From: Curvibacter sp. GWA2_63_95
GTDB taxonomy: Bacteria; Pseudomonadota; Gammaproteobacteria; Burkholderiales; Burkholderiaceae_C
Direction of reading: 5' to 3'
DNA length: 64,000 nucleotides
Assembly (NCBI GenBank): GCA_001795455.1
Contig: MGPB01000021.1
Span: 534,647-598,646, forward strand
The notes below the pieces were generated by a model. That model saw only the letters and a program-made list of their open reading frames with translations. It was not told the DNA's origin and ran no database searches. A program made the position numbers and the translations under genes. This document shows positions 42,347 through 51,392 of this stretch, one piece after another. Positions within the stretch are counted from its first letter, which is position 1. Each line of letters starts with the position of its first letter.

Positions 42347-44772
42347 AAACCCAGAGCCCCGGGCAGCGGCGGCGGTGTGAGCCGCGCGACCAGTACCTCA
42401 AACTCGGCTGCCGGCAGCCCCGGCGAACACAAGAATCCCTGGAACGAGGCACACTGCAGCTCCCGCAGGTAGTCGCACTGGGCCTGGGTCTCCACCCCTT
42501 CGGCCACCACCGAGAGCTTGAGCGCGCGTGCCATGGCCACGGTGGCGCCCACGATGGCGCGGTCGCTTTCGTCTTCGGGCAAGCCCATCACAAAGGTGCG
42601 GTCGATCTTGAGCTTGGAGATGGGGAATTTTTTCAGATAGGCCAAACTGGAGTAGCCCGTGCCAAAGTCGTCAATGGCCAGGCTCACGCCCAGGCCGGCC
42701 AGCGCATGCAGGCGGGCCAGGGCCTCGTTGGCGTCTTGCACCAGGATGGACTCGGTAAGCTCCAGCTCCAGCAGTGCAGGGTTCAGTTCGGCATCGGCAA
42801 TGCAGGCGGCCACACGCTCTACAAAATCGGGCTGCTGGAACTGCAGGGCCGACACGTTGACCGACACCACGAGTGGCCGCCCGCCACGCTGCCAGACGGC
42901 AGCCTGGCGCACCGCCTCCTGCATGACCCAGCTGCCGATGGTGATGATGAAACCCGACTCCTCGGCCAGCGGAATGAAGGTGGCCGGTGACACCACGCCC
43001 AGCTCGGGATCAGTCCAGCGCACCAGCGCCTCCGCACCCAGCAGGCGGCCATCATCCAGCGCCACCTGGGGCTGGTAGTGCAGGCCGTACAGGCCCGACT
43101 CCATGGCACGGCGCATGGCATGGTCCATCTTCATGCGCGAGAGCAGGTCCACATTCATCTGCGGCTGGTAGAAACGGAAGTTGCCCCGGCCCCGCTCCTT
43201 CACGCGGTACATGGCGGTATCGGCGCACTTGATCAGGTCGTCCAGCGTGCGCCCGTCGGCCGGGTACATGGCCACACCGATGCTGCAGCCCAGCGAAAAA
43301 TTCATCTCGTCGACCAGGAAAGGCTGGGCCAGCGCATCCAGAATGCGCCGCGCTGCCACCTCGGCCCCCATGGCATCGGCGTCCTGCAAAAACGCCACGA
43401 ACTCGTCGCCGCCCATGCGGCTCAGCGTATCCACATCGCGCATGCAGTGCAGGATGCGGTCGGCCACCTCCATCAGTACGCGGTCGCCAAAGGCATGGCC
43501 CAGCGAGTCGTTGATGTTCTTGAAACGGTCCAGGTCAATGAAAAGAATGGCGAAGTCGCCCCCTCCGCGCTCGGCCAGACGCAGGGCAAACTCCACGCGC
43601 TGCCCCAGCAAGAGACGGTTGGGCAGGCCCGTGAGCACATCGCGATAGGCCAATTTTTCGATGCGGCGTTGCGCCTCCAGGCGCTCAGTCATGTCTTTGA
43701 AAAAGCCCACCGTGTGGCTCAGTTGGCCTTGTGCATCCTGCAGTGCGACCCAGGACACCTCTACCGCCACAGGGGTCTCACCCATGCTGCGCCAGACCTC
43801 ACCCGACCAGAAACCATGGGCCAGCAGCGCCATTTCGATTTCGGCGAACAGCTGCGGCCGTGTGGGGTCATGGAACAACTGCCGCGCCGATGTACCCAAA
43901 AGTTGCCCCGAGGCGGGCCCGGCGAGCGCAACGCACCGCGGATTGGCCTGCAGCACCTCAAAGGCAGCGTTGGTAATGAAGACCGCCTCCGGGCTGGAAT
44001 CGAAGACCTTGGCCGCCAGGCGCAGTTGCCCTTCGGACTGCAGGTGTTGCGTGACATCACGAAACGAGTACACCCGCCCGCGTACCCGATTGCGGCTGCG
44101 CTGGGGCACCGAGCGGCGCTCCAGAATCCGGCCGCTACGCAGGCGCAGAATGTCCACCTGCTCCACGGTGTCGTCCAAGGCCAGGGCCTGGGCCGCAGCT
44201 TCGTAGGCCGGCTGGTCCAGCACCTGCTCTTGCAGATACGCAGCCAGCTCACCGTGTGCCTGGCTGCCGTGCAGCGCCCCGGGCAGGGCCCATAAATCGG
44301 CAAACCGCTGGTTGAAGTTGCGCACCTGCCCCTGCAGATCGATGACCAGAATGCCGTCCCCGGTGGACTCCAGCGTGGCGCTGAGCTCCGACACCCGGTG
44401 CTCCAGCGTTTCTTCTGCCGCTTTCTCGGCGCGCAGATCGCGCAGTGCCACCAGGTAGCAGGGGGTGTCCGGGGTCAACCAGATCCGGCTGACCTTGCGC
44501 TCCACGGCAACTGCGTCCCCATCCGCTCCGCGCAGCATGGCGTTGGAGTGGATGGCATGCGCCAGACCCGCGGCCACGTCCTCCCAGAAAAACATGTCCT
44601 CGGGGGTTACGGCCAGCGCAATGGCGGGCATTCCGACCAGCGTGTCTGCGGGCAGGCCAACCAAACTGGCGGCCGCCGGGTTGACGGCGGTGATGCGCAG
44701 GGTCTTGGGGTCTACCAGCCAGATGGCGTCAAGCGTGCCGTCCAGCAGCTCCGCCAGGCCCGCGTCGGTCAT
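42343..44772 (-). CDS. PAS-PAS-GGDEF-EAL c-di-GMP protein
   Basis: An 809-aa soluble signalling protein. Two or three PAS-like regions (DAIWLVDPKTLRITAVNPAA near the start, STGDGILVIDLQGQVRNFNQ, DSSPEAVFITNAAFEVLQAN) precede a GGDEF domain (SRMGGDEFVAFL) and an EAL domain (GAEALVRWTDPE, IDDFGTGYSSLAYLKKFP). Catalytic motifs look intact in both, so the net activity is undecided. No membrane segment. The start overlaps the stop of the HD-GYP gene upstream, so both are made together. Confidence 0.9.
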   Translation of the reverse strand: MTDAGLAELLDGTLDAIWLVDPKTLRITAVNPAAASLVGLPADTLVGMPAIALAVTPEDMFFWEDVAAGLAHAIHSNAMLRGADGDAVAVERKVSRIWLTPDTPCYLVALRDLRAEKAAEETLEHRVSELSATLESTGDGILVIDLQGQVRNFNQRFADLWALPGALHGSQAHGELAAYLQEQVLDQPAYEAAAQALALDDTVEQVDILRLRSGRILERRSVPQRSRNRVRGRVYSFRDVTQHLQSEGQLRLAAKVFDSSPEAVFITNAAFEVLQANPRCVALAGPASGQLLGTSARQLFHDPTRPQLFAEIEMALLAHGFWSGEVWRSMGETPVAVEVSWVALQDAQGQLSHTVGFFKDMTERLEAQRRIEKLAYRDVLTGLPNRLLLGQRVEFALRLAERGGGDFAILFIDLDRFKNINDSLGHAFGDRVLMEVADRILHCMRDVDTLSRMGGDEFVAFLQDADAMGAEVAARRILDALAQPFLVDEMNFSLGCSIGVAMYPADGRTLDDLIKCADTAMYRVKERGRGNFRFYQPQMNVDLLSRMKMDHAMRRAMESGLYGLHYQPQVALDDGRLLGAEALVRWTDPELGVVSPATFIPLAEESGFIITIGSWVMQEAVRQAAVWQRGGRPLVVSVNVSALQFQQPDFVERVAACIADAELNPALLELELTESILVQDANEALARLHALAGLGVSLAIDDFGTGYSSLAYLKKFPISKLKIDRTFVMGLPEDESDRAIVGATVAMARALKLSVVAEGVETQAQCDYLRELQCASFQGFLCSPGLPAAEFEVLVARLTPPPLPGALGF

Positions 44773-46061
44773 GCAGGCTGCGCAGGCAACTCGAGGTCTG
44801 GGGCCTGTTCAAAGAAATAGCAAATGCGTTGGCGTGGTGCCAGGTAGTCGAGGGCTGAGGGCGGCAAACTGGCCGGCTTCAGGCTGCGCCGGATGCCCAA
44901 CTGCGGCGCGTGCTCCAGGTCCAGGATCAAGGCCTCGTGCTTGGGCACACTGGGCTCGTGCACGATCACACGCGGCTTGAGCGGGCGTGCCGAGTTGACC
45001 GACACCACGATGGCGTAGCGGTCGTCGATCAGCTGCACCACCGAGCCCGGCGGGTACACCCCCATCATGCGGATGAAGGCGCTCAGGGCGGCGGCGTCGA
45101 AGCGGGTCTTGAGCTGCGCAAAGATCAACGACAGCGCTTCGTGCGGTGTCAGGGCTGTGGCAGGGCGACCGGGATTGCACAGGTTGTCATAGCGGTTCAC
45201 CAACGCCAAGATACGGCCAGCCACCGACATGGCTTCGCCCCGGATACGGGCCGGAAACCCACTGCCATCGGCCAGCTCGTGGTGCTGTGCCAGCGCCAGC
45301 AGCGCGCCAGGGCGCAGCTCCATGGCCCGGGCCAGGTTCACGCCCTGGGCCACGTGCTCCTGGTACATGCGGTACTCGGCGGTGGAGAAGTTTTCCTCCA
45401 CCCAGCGCACCCGGTCCGGCACATTGACCTTGCCAATGTCATGCAAAAAGGCCGCCATGCCCAAGTCTTGCAATTCGCCTGCCTGCAAGCCCATAGCCTT
45501 GCCCAGCAGCAGTGAGATAACGGTCACATTGACCGGATGCATTGAAGACTTGTCGCCCGCCGCCTCGGAGAGCAAGCGAATGGAGGCTTCGCCATGGTCC
45601 AGCAGCTCGGACACATAGGCCGCCACCATGGACTGGCATTGCTCAGCCACCACCTTGGGCTGGGTCTGCACCTGGTCCAGTGTTTTGCGGTACAGGCGCA
45701 CCGATTCACCAAAACGGCGCTCGCACACCACCAGGGCGCGGTCCTGCGCTGCCAGTGCGGTAGCGCGCAGACGACGTTGCTCTTTGTCGCGCAGCGCCGC
45801 CAGTTGGCGCTCGTCCAGCGCAGCGGCATGTGCCTGTGCACCGGCTGCTGCTTGCTCGACAGCGGGATCGGGGTCGCTCTTGGAGGGGAGGCAGCGGATG
45901 CGGGTCAAGCCCAGAGTCTGCAGGGTCTCGATCTGCTTGGGGGAACTGATCTTGAAGCTTCCCGTGGGGAAGGGATGGGACATCCAGCCCACATCCAGCT
46001 CAATATAAAGCCCCAAACGTAGCAACTTTATATCTACCCAAACGGAATCTTCAATGGTCAT
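44769..46061 (-). CDS. HD-GYP domain phosphodiesterase with DUF3391 N-terminus
   Basis: A 430-aa protein. An N-terminal DUF3391 region (VDIKLLRLGLYIELDVGWM, HPFPTGSFKISS) is followed by a charged coiled coil and an HD-GYP domain: HD in AAFLHDIGKVNVPD and the GYP-type motif as HHELADGSGFP, a small variation on HHExxDGxGYP. Such proteins degrade c-di-GMP. Gene overlap with a GGDEF-EAL protein places synthesis and breakdown in one transcript. The ATG at 46061 starts the DUF3391 homology. Confidence 0.9.
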   Translation of the reverse strand: MTIEDSVWVDIKLLRLGLYIELDVGWMSHPFPTGSFKISSPKQIETLQTLGLTRIRCLPSKSDPDPAVEQAAAGAQAHAAALDERQLAALRDKEQRRLRATALAAQDRALVVCERRFGESVRLYRKTLDQVQTQPKVVAEQCQSMVAAYVSELLDHGEASIRLLSEAAGDKSSMHPVNVTVISLLLGKAMGLQAGELQDLGMAAFLHDIGKVNVPDRVRWVEENFSTAEYRMYQEHVAQGVNLARAMELRPGALLALAQHHELADGSGFPARIRGEAMSVAGRILALVNRYDNLCNPGRPATALTPHEALSLIFAQLKTRFDAAALSAFIRMMGVYPPGSVVQLIDDRYAIVVSVNSARPLKPRVIVHEPSVPKHEALILDLEHAPQLGIRRSLKPASLPPSALDYLAPRQRICYFFEQAPDLELPAQPA

Positions 46062-46437
46062 ATTCAGTGGCTTGCGATGCGCAGTGCGTCTGTCAAGTGT
46101 GCTGAGCATACCCCACGTCCCTAGGGAAAAAATCTACTTTGGCCTTCAGTTTCTGTATATCTGCAACAGTCCGTATCCTTGTACGCATGTGGTCCATGCC
46201 AACTCACCGGACGAGAAACACCTGCCCAGCGTCCAAAAACACCCATGACACCGCATTTTTTACCCGGTTTATGCCGCACCAAGCCGTGCTGGGCCCCGCC
46301 ACACCACCCACCATCGCGCCGCTCTCGGTGAGCCTGTTTTATCTTCCTTCGGCAGACACCCCTGCGGTCATGCCCCCCATCTGAGCGGCATTTACAACCT
46401 CACGCTTTCGCTGCCCTAGGGCCCCGCGGCACCACGC
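46062..46437. other. Intergenic region, no gene recognised
   Basis: About 375 bases between the HD-GYP start and the terminator of the PHB operon. It should hold the promoter of the HD-GYP/GGDEF-EAL pair. A short open frame on the plus strand (46139-46384) has no ribosome binding site or recognisable sequence. A CCTAGGG palindrome at 46120-46126 and another CCTAGGG near 46415 were seen; nothing else stands out. Confidence 0.5.
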
Positions 46438-46464
46438 AAAAGGCCCGCACGCAGCGGGCCTTTT
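46438..46464 (-). terminator. Rho-independent terminator of the PHB operon
   Basis: AAAAGGCCCGC and GCGGGCCTTTT form a perfect 11-bp stem with the loop ACGCA, about 40 bases after the phbB stop. It has T or A runs on both sides, so it can work in either direction. Confidence 0.85.
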
Positions 46465-46505
46465 GGAATACCTCCGGCCTGGGCCGGGGCACAGCTGCCT
46501 GGGGA

Positions 46506-47243
46506 TCACCCCATGTGCAAACCGCCGTTGACCGAAAAATCGGCGCCGGTGGCGTAGCCACCCTCGTCAGATGCCAGCCAGGCGATGATGGACGCGATCT
46601 CAGAAGGTTCGCCCAGGCGTTTGACCGGCACGGTGGCGACAATCTTGGCGAGCACGTCTTCACGAATCGCCTTGACCATGTCGGTGCCGATATAACCGGG
46701 GCTCACGGTGTTCACGGTCACGCCTTTGGTGGCCAGCTCCTGCGCCAGCGCCATCGAGAAACCGTGCATGCCGGCCTTGGCAGCCGAGTAGTTGGTCTGG
46801 CCGGCCTGGCCTTTCTCACCGTTGACCGAGGAGATGTTGATGATGCGGCCCCAGCCCTTTTCGACCATGTCCGGCACCACTTGCTTGGTGACGTTGAACA
46901 TGGAATCCAGGTTGGTGCTCATCACGGCATCCCAATCCTCGCGGCTCATCTTCAGGAACATGCGGTCACGCGTGATGCCGGCGTTGTTCACCAGCACATC
47001 GATGCTGCCATGCTCGGCCTTGGTCTTGCCAAAGGCTTCCACGGTGGAATCCCAATCTCCCACATTGCCCACCGAAGCGTAGAAGGTGTAACCCAGCGCC
47101 TTTTGCTCAGCCAGCCATTTGGCGTGATCGCGTGTGGGGCCGCAGCCCGCAATGACCTTGAAGCCCTCTTTGTGCAAGCGCTGGCAGATGGCGGTACCGA
47201 TACCACCCATGCCACCGGTGACGTACGCTACTTTTTGGCTCAT
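46506..47243 (-). CDS. phbB: Acetoacetyl-CoA reductase
   Basis: A 245-aa short-chain dehydrogenase: nucleotide loop VTGGMGGIG, NNAGITRD, catalytic Ser in INISSVNG and YSAAK tetrad, PGYIGTDMV. NADPH-dependent reduction of acetoacetyl-CoA to (R)-3-hydroxybutyryl-CoA is the second step of polyhydroxybutyrate synthesis. The neighbours phaA and phaC confirm the assignment. An intergenic copy of the dispersed repeat separates it from phaA. Confidence 0.96.
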   Translation of the reverse strand: MSQKVAYVTGGMGGIGTAICQRLHKEGFKVIAGCGPTRDHAKWLAEQKALGYTFYASVGNVGDWDSTVEAFGKTKAEHGSIDVLVNNAGITRDRMFLKMSREDWDAVMSTNLDSMFNVTKQVVPDMVEKGWGRIINISSVNGEKGQAGQTNYSAAKAGMHGFSMALAQELATKGVTVNTVSPGYIGTDMVKAIREDVLAKIVATVPVKRLGEPSEIASIIAWLASDEGGYATGADFSVNGGLHMG

Positions 47244-47269
47244 TTTGTGTCCTCTTTTTAAATCTAACT

Positions 47270-47326
47270 GCTATGAAAACAAGAGCTGCTAGCGCATATC
47301 CCATGCAGGCTAGCAGCCAAAAACAT
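47270..47326 (+). repeat. Dispersed 60-bp repeat, copy 11 (phaA-phbB intergenic)
   Basis: Plus-strand read: GCTATGAAAACAAGAGCTGC, TAGCGCATATCCCATGCAG, GCTAGCAGCCAAAAACAT. It fills most of the 85-base gap and contains a potential hairpin (GCTGCTAGC and GCTAGCAGC), the strongest in the family. Confidence 0.75.
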
Positions 47327-47328
47327 AC

Positions 47329-48507
47329 TTAACGCTCAACGGCCAGGGCCACGCCCATGCCGCCGCCAATGCACAGCGAGGCTACGCCCTTCTTGGCGCC
47401 GCTGCGCTGCATTTCGTGCAGCAGCGTCACCAGGATGCGGGCACCGGACGCGCCGATGGGGTGGCCGATGGCGATGGCGCCACCGTTCACGTTCACCTTG
47501 GCGGGGTCGATGTCCAGCAACTTGTTGACGGCGCAGGCTTGGGCCGCAAAGGCTTCGTTCAGTTCAAACAGGTCTACGTCCTGCGCCTTCCAGCCCGCGC
47601 GGGCCAGGGCACGCTGGGTGGCCGACACCGGGCCCAGGCCCATGAGGGCGGGGTCCAGGCCGGTGGTACCAAAGCTGGCAATGCGCGCCAGGGGCGTGAG
47701 ACCCAGGGCTGCGGCCTTCTTGGCCGTCATCACCACCACGCCAGCGGCGCCGTCGTTGATGCCGGAGGCATTGCCGGCAGTCACACTGCCCGCCTTGTCA
47801 AACGCGGGGCGCAGACCGGCCAGGGCTTCGGCGTTGGTTTTCTTGTTGATGAATTCGTCCGCATCAAACACGATGGGGTCGCCCTTGCGCTGGGGGATGG
47901 ACACCGGAACGATTTCGGTTTTGAACTTGCCCGCCTCTTGCGCCGCTGCCGCCTTTTGCTGGCTGCCCAGCGCCAGGGCATCCTGCTGTTCGCGGGTGAT
48001 ACCTTGGGCCTTGGCCACGTTTTCGGCAGTAATGCCCATGTGGTACTGGTTGTACACGTCCCACAGGCCATCGGTGATCATGGTGTCCACCATCTTCCAG
48101 TCACCCATGCGCTGGCCGTCGCGGCTGCCCAGCAGCACGTGGGGCGATGCACTCATGTTCTCCTGACCTCCGGCAATGACGATCTCGCTGTCGCCCCAGG
48201 CCACGGACTGGGCCGCCAGCATCACGGCCTTGAGGCCGGAGCCACACACGGCGTTGATGGTGAGTGCGGGTGTCTCTTTGGCGAGGCCGGACTTGATGCC
48301 GGCCTGGCGCGCGGGGTTCTGGCCCACGCCTGCGGCCAGCACCTGGCCCAGGATCACTTCGCCCACGGCGTCCACCGGCAAGCCACTGCGCTCCAGCAGG
48401 CTCTTGATGACGAGGCTACCCAGCTCGGTGGCGGGGATTTTGGCCAAAGAGCCACCAAATTTGCCCACTGCAGTACGGGCTGCAGCAACGATCACGATGT
48501 CTTCCAT
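47329..48507 (-). CDS. phaA: Acetyl-CoA acetyltransferase (beta-ketothiolase)
   Basis: A 392-aa thiolase condensing two acetyl-CoA. It shows the N-terminal AARTAVGKFGGSLAK, the acylated Cys in NAVCGSGLKAVM, the NEAFAAQA motif, GGAIAIGHPIGASGARI and the C-terminal catalytic Cys in LCIGGGMGVA. It lies between phaC and phbB, the common C-A-B order. Confidence 0.97.
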   Translation of the reverse strand: MEDIVIVAAARTAVGKFGGSLAKIPATELGSLVIKSLLERSGLPVDAVGEVILGQVLAAGVGQNPARQAGIKSGLAKETPALTINAVCGSGLKAVMLAAQSVAWGDSEIVIAGGQENMSASPHVLLGSRDGQRMGDWKMVDTMITDGLWDVYNQYHMGITAENVAKAQGITREQQDALALGSQQKAAAAQEAGKFKTEIVPVSIPQRKGDPIVFDADEFINKKTNAEALAGLRPAFDKAGSVTAGNASGINDGAAGVVVMTAKKAAALGLTPLARIASFGTTGLDPALMGLGPVSATQRALARAGWKAQDVDLFELNEAFAAQACAVNKLLDIDPAKVNVNGGAIAIGHPIGASGARILVTLLHEMQRSGAKKGVASLCIGGGMGVALAVER

Positions 48508-48540
48508 ATAGGTGTCTCCTTCTAATGAATCTAAAAAATC

Positions 48541-50274
48541 TCAAGCCTTGGCTTGCACGTAACGTCCGGGAGCCGCCTCTATGGCTTTGTACTTGCCTTT
48601 GCCATAGCTCTTGGGCGCAGCAATTTGCTTGCCAGCATGGCCCTTGAGCCACTGGGACCAGTCGGTCCACCAGCTGCCGGCATGCTCGGTCGCGCCCTCC
48701 AGCCACTGAGCATGCGTCTTGGGCAGTTTGCCGTCGGCACGGATCCAGTGGCTGCGTTTGTTTTTGGCCGGCGGGTTGATCACGCCGGCAATGTGGCCCG
48801 ATGCGCCTTGCACAAAGCGCTTTTTGCCCGGCAACACCTGCGTGGACGCATAGGCGCCGCCAATCGGCACGATGTGGTCCTCCCGCGAGCCGTAGATGTA
48901 GACCGGCATATCCACCATCCGCAAGTCCAGCTTCTCGCCACACACGGTGAGCTTGCCGGGCTTGACCAGGTTGTTTTCGAGGTAGGTGTTGCGCAGGTAC
49001 CAGGCGTAGTACGGGCCCGGCAGGTTGGTGCTGTCGCTGTTCCAGTACAGCAGGTCAAACGGCGGCGGGGTTTCTCCCTTGAGGTAGTTGCCCACCACGT
49101 AGTTCCAGACCAGGTCGTTGGGGCGCAAAAAGCTGAAGGTGCTGGCCAGGTCCTGGCCCTTCATGAGGCCGCCCTTGCCCAACTCGCCTTCGCGGTATTT
49201 GACGAAGCTTTCGTCAATAAACACATCGAGGATGCCGGTGTCCGAAAAATCGAGGAAGGTCGTGAGGAAGGTGGCGCTGTCCACCGGTTTTTCGCCACGC
49301 GCGGCCAACACGCCCAACGCGGTGCCCAGCATGGTGCCCCCCACGCAAAAGCCCAGCGCGTTGATGGTGGGTGAGCCGCTGATGTCCTTGGCCACGCCAA
49401 TGGCGCGGATGACGGCGTGCTCGATGTAGTCGTCCCAGGTCTTGTGGGCCAGTGTGGCGTCGGGGTTGCGCCAGCTCACCACAAAGGTGCGGTGGCCCTG
49501 CTCCACCGCATAGCGAATCAGCGAGTTCTCGGGCTGCAGGTCCAGAATGTAGAACTTGTTGATGCACGGGGGCACCAGCAAAAATGGCTTCTCAAAAACC
49601 TTGGCGGTGAGTGGCTTGTATTCGATGAGCTGGAACAGCTCGTTCTCGAACACCACCGCGCCTTCGGTGGTGGCCACGTTTTTGCCTACCTCGAACAGGC
49701 TTTCGTCCGTCATGGAGACATGGCCCTGCTGGATGTCGTGCACCAGGTTCTTCATGCCTTTGGCAATGCTCTCGCCCTTGGTCTCAAGGGCCTTCTTCTG
49801 CGCCTCGGCGTTGAAGGCCAAAAAGTTGCTGGGGGCGGCGGCGGCCATCCACTGCTCCACGGCAAAACGGATGCGACTCTTGGTCTTGGCATCGGCGTCC
49901 ACGGCCTCGGCCAGGCCCATGAGGGTGCGCGCGTTGAGCAGGTAGACGGCGGCGGCGTAGGCGGCCATGGGGTTGTCGCCCCAGGCGGGCGCGGCAAAAC
50001 GGCGGTCGGTACTGGCGGGGGCTTGGGTGGGGTGGCTCAGGCCCTGGCTGAACAGGCCCATGGCGTCCTGCAGGTACTGCTGCTGCAAGGCCTGGAGTTT
50101 CTCGGGGGCGAAATGGATTTCAGGTGGTTTTTCGGCCATGGCGGGGAAGCCCGCACCGGCCGCTCCCAGGTCCAAGCCCTGAAAGGATTCCAGCGCCTTG
50201 GACCAGCTCTGGGTGAAGGCCTGCTGAAATTGTTGCGTTGCCTGGGCCAAAAAGTCGGAATTGGGTTGGGTCAC
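48541..50274 (-). CDS. phaC: Class I poly(3-hydroxyalkanoate) synthase
   Basis: A 577-aa class I PHA synthase. The lipase-box-like GFCVGGTMLG holds the catalytic Cys. Other marks are VPPCINKFYILDLQPENSL, FVVSWRNPD, the catalytic Asp in YIYGSREDHIVP with the late His in GASGHIAGVINPP, and SWWTDWSQWL. The N-terminal domain is the usual variable phasin-like region. First gene of the PHB operon, 33 bases before phaA, polymerising 3-hydroxybutyryl-CoA on granule surfaces. Confidence 0.97.
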   Translation of the reverse strand: MTQPNSDFLAQATQQFQQAFTQSWSKALESFQGLDLGAAGAGFPAMAEKPPEIHFAPEKLQALQQQYLQDAMGLFSQGLSHPTQAPASTDRRFAAPAWGDNPMAAYAAAVYLLNARTLMGLAEAVDADAKTKSRIRFAVEQWMAAAAPSNFLAFNAEAQKKALETKGESIAKGMKNLVHDIQQGHVSMTDESLFEVGKNVATTEGAVVFENELFQLIEYKPLTAKVFEKPFLLVPPCINKFYILDLQPENSLIRYAVEQGHRTFVVSWRNPDATLAHKTWDDYIEHAVIRAIGVAKDISGSPTINALGFCVGGTMLGTALGVLAARGEKPVDSATFLTTFLDFSDTGILDVFIDESFVKYREGELGKGGLMKGQDLASTFSFLRPNDLVWNYVVGNYLKGETPPPFDLLYWNSDSTNLPGPYYAWYLRNTYLENNLVKPGKLTVCGEKLDLRMVDMPVYIYGSREDHIVPIGGAYASTQVLPGKKRFVQGASGHIAGVINPPAKNKRSHWIRADGKLPKTHAQWLEGATEHAGSWWTDWSQWLKGHAGKQIAAPKSYGKGKYKAIEAAPGRYVQAKA

Positions 50275-50366
50275 GCCATCACCTTCGGAATTAGTGTCTC
50301 TAGTCTAACGCCCAAGTATGGCAGTCCAAGACCTGCGCTATCCTGACATACACCAAGAGAAACCCT

Positions 50367-50663
50367 ATGTACATCATTCCGATCGCCTGGCTCTACGTCG
50401 CCCTCATGATGAGTGTGGCCGAAGCCACCAACTCCAATGGCACCGTGCTGGGCGCCATCGTCACCTTTGTCCTTTACGGGGTGCTGCCTATCGCCCTGAT
50501 GGTGTACTTCATGGGCACGCCGGCACGCAAACGCAAAATCCGGGCGCAGGAGGTGGCGGAGCGCGAAGCCGCCATTGCGGCCCACGCCGCAGCGTCAATC
50601 CAGCCAGACACAGGCAGCCAGACGCCCACTGACCCGGTCCCGCCGGTGGGAAAAGAAGCGTGA
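50367..50663 (+). CDS. Small membrane protein, unknown function
   Basis: A 98-aa protein with two hydrophobic helices (IPIAWLYVALMMSVAEA and VLGAIVTFVLYGVLPIALMV), then a basic stretch and a Glu/Ala-rich helix with a Pro/Thr tail. It starts at an ATG divergent from phaC, and its last 69 bases overlap the 3' end of pgeF on the other strand. Likely a real gene because of hydrophobic pattern and good spacing, but no function can be given. Confidence 0.7.
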   Translation: MYIIPIAWLYVALMMSVAEATNSNGTVLGAIVTFVLYGVLPIALMVYFMGTPARKRKIRAQEVAEREAAIAAHAAASIQPDTGSQTPTDPVPPVGKEA

Positions 50664-51392
50664 GGGATTGCTGACAGTGCACCAGGGCGTGCTGCCGTCA
50701 TTGCCGTAGATGGCTTGCACGCCCGCCGCCAGCAAGCGCTGCCGCGCCAGCGCCGACAGGTTGGCCAGCCATTTGCCAGCGTTGGCCGGTACAAAGCAGT
50801 CCGCTGCGCCGGGTGTGCCGTCTAGAAACGCATGACGCACCTCGTCCCCCACCTCAAACGCCGCAGGGCCTATGCAGGGCCCCAGCCACGCTATGATTTC
50901 AGGAGCTAATGGCGCACTATCCACGGGGGCTGGAGTACGATTTGATGCATAAACGGCGGCTAGCGTGCTCTCTACCACCCCCACCCCCCCCTGCCCGGCC
51001 AGCCCGCGCCAACCCGCGTGGGCTGCGGCCACCCAACTGCCACTGGCGTCGCACAAGAGGATGGGCAGGCAATCCGCCACCATGATGGTGCAGGCTACGC
51101 CGGGCTGGGTGGCCAGGCAGGCGTCGGCTTGGGCACCGTCAGGCACCGTGCTATCAAGCCGCTGCACTTGCGTGCCATGCACCTGCTCCAGAAACACGGG
51201 CCGCACGGCCAGCGCACGCTGCAACACGGCGCGGTTGGCCTGCACATCCGACAGGTTGTCGCCCACATGGGTCCCCAAATTCAGCAGGTCATAGGGCGCT
51301 TGAGACTGCCCGCCGCTGCGCGTGGTGCACAGCGCCCTGACTCGGGCCGGAGCCGGCCAGTCTGGCACCAGCCAGTCTGCGGGAACACTCAT
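50595..51392 (-). CDS. pgeF: Peptidoglycan editing factor PgeF (YfiH/laccase-domain family)
   Basis: A 265-aa protein of the YfiH/PgeF family: LEQVHGTQVQ, VADCLPILLCD, AAAHAGWRGL, WLGPCIGPAAFEVGDEV and a C-terminal FFSHRRD. The Cys and His of the active site are present. The family removes wrongly incorporated amino acids from peptidoglycan precursors and was also described as a polyphenol oxidase/purine nucleoside phosphorylase. An in-frame antisense copy of the dispersed repeat (50890-50950) lengthens the segment before WLGPCIGP. The ATG at 51392 overlaps the GST stop. Confidence 0.92.
   Translation of the reverse strand: MSVPADWLVPDWPAPARVRALCTTRSGGQSQAPYDLLNLGTHVGDNLSDVQANRAVLQRALAVRPVFLEQVHGTQVQRLDSTVPDGAQADACLATQPGVACTIMVADCLPILLCDASGSWVAAAHAGWRGLAGQGGVGVVESTLAAVYASNRTPAPVDSAPLAPEIIAWLGPCIGPAAFEVGDEVRHAFLDGTPGAADCFVPANAGKWLANLSALARQRLLAAGVQAIYGNDGSTPWCTVSNPSRFFSHRRDRVSGRLAACVWLD
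50890..50950 (+). repeat. Dispersed 60-bp repeat, copy 9 (inside pgeF, antisense)
   Basis: Plus-strand read: GCTATGATTTCAGGAGCTAA, TGGCGCACTATCCACGGGG, GCTGGAGTACGATTTGATGC. It encodes ASNRTPAPVDSAPLAPEIIA in the same phase as copy 8 (PVD-T/S-AP in both). Confidence 0.75.

Noticed and set aside
46139..46384. Open frame of 81 codons in the gap before the PHB terminator
   Set aside because: No ribosome binding site, odd composition and no recognisable sequence; the region probably holds a promoter.
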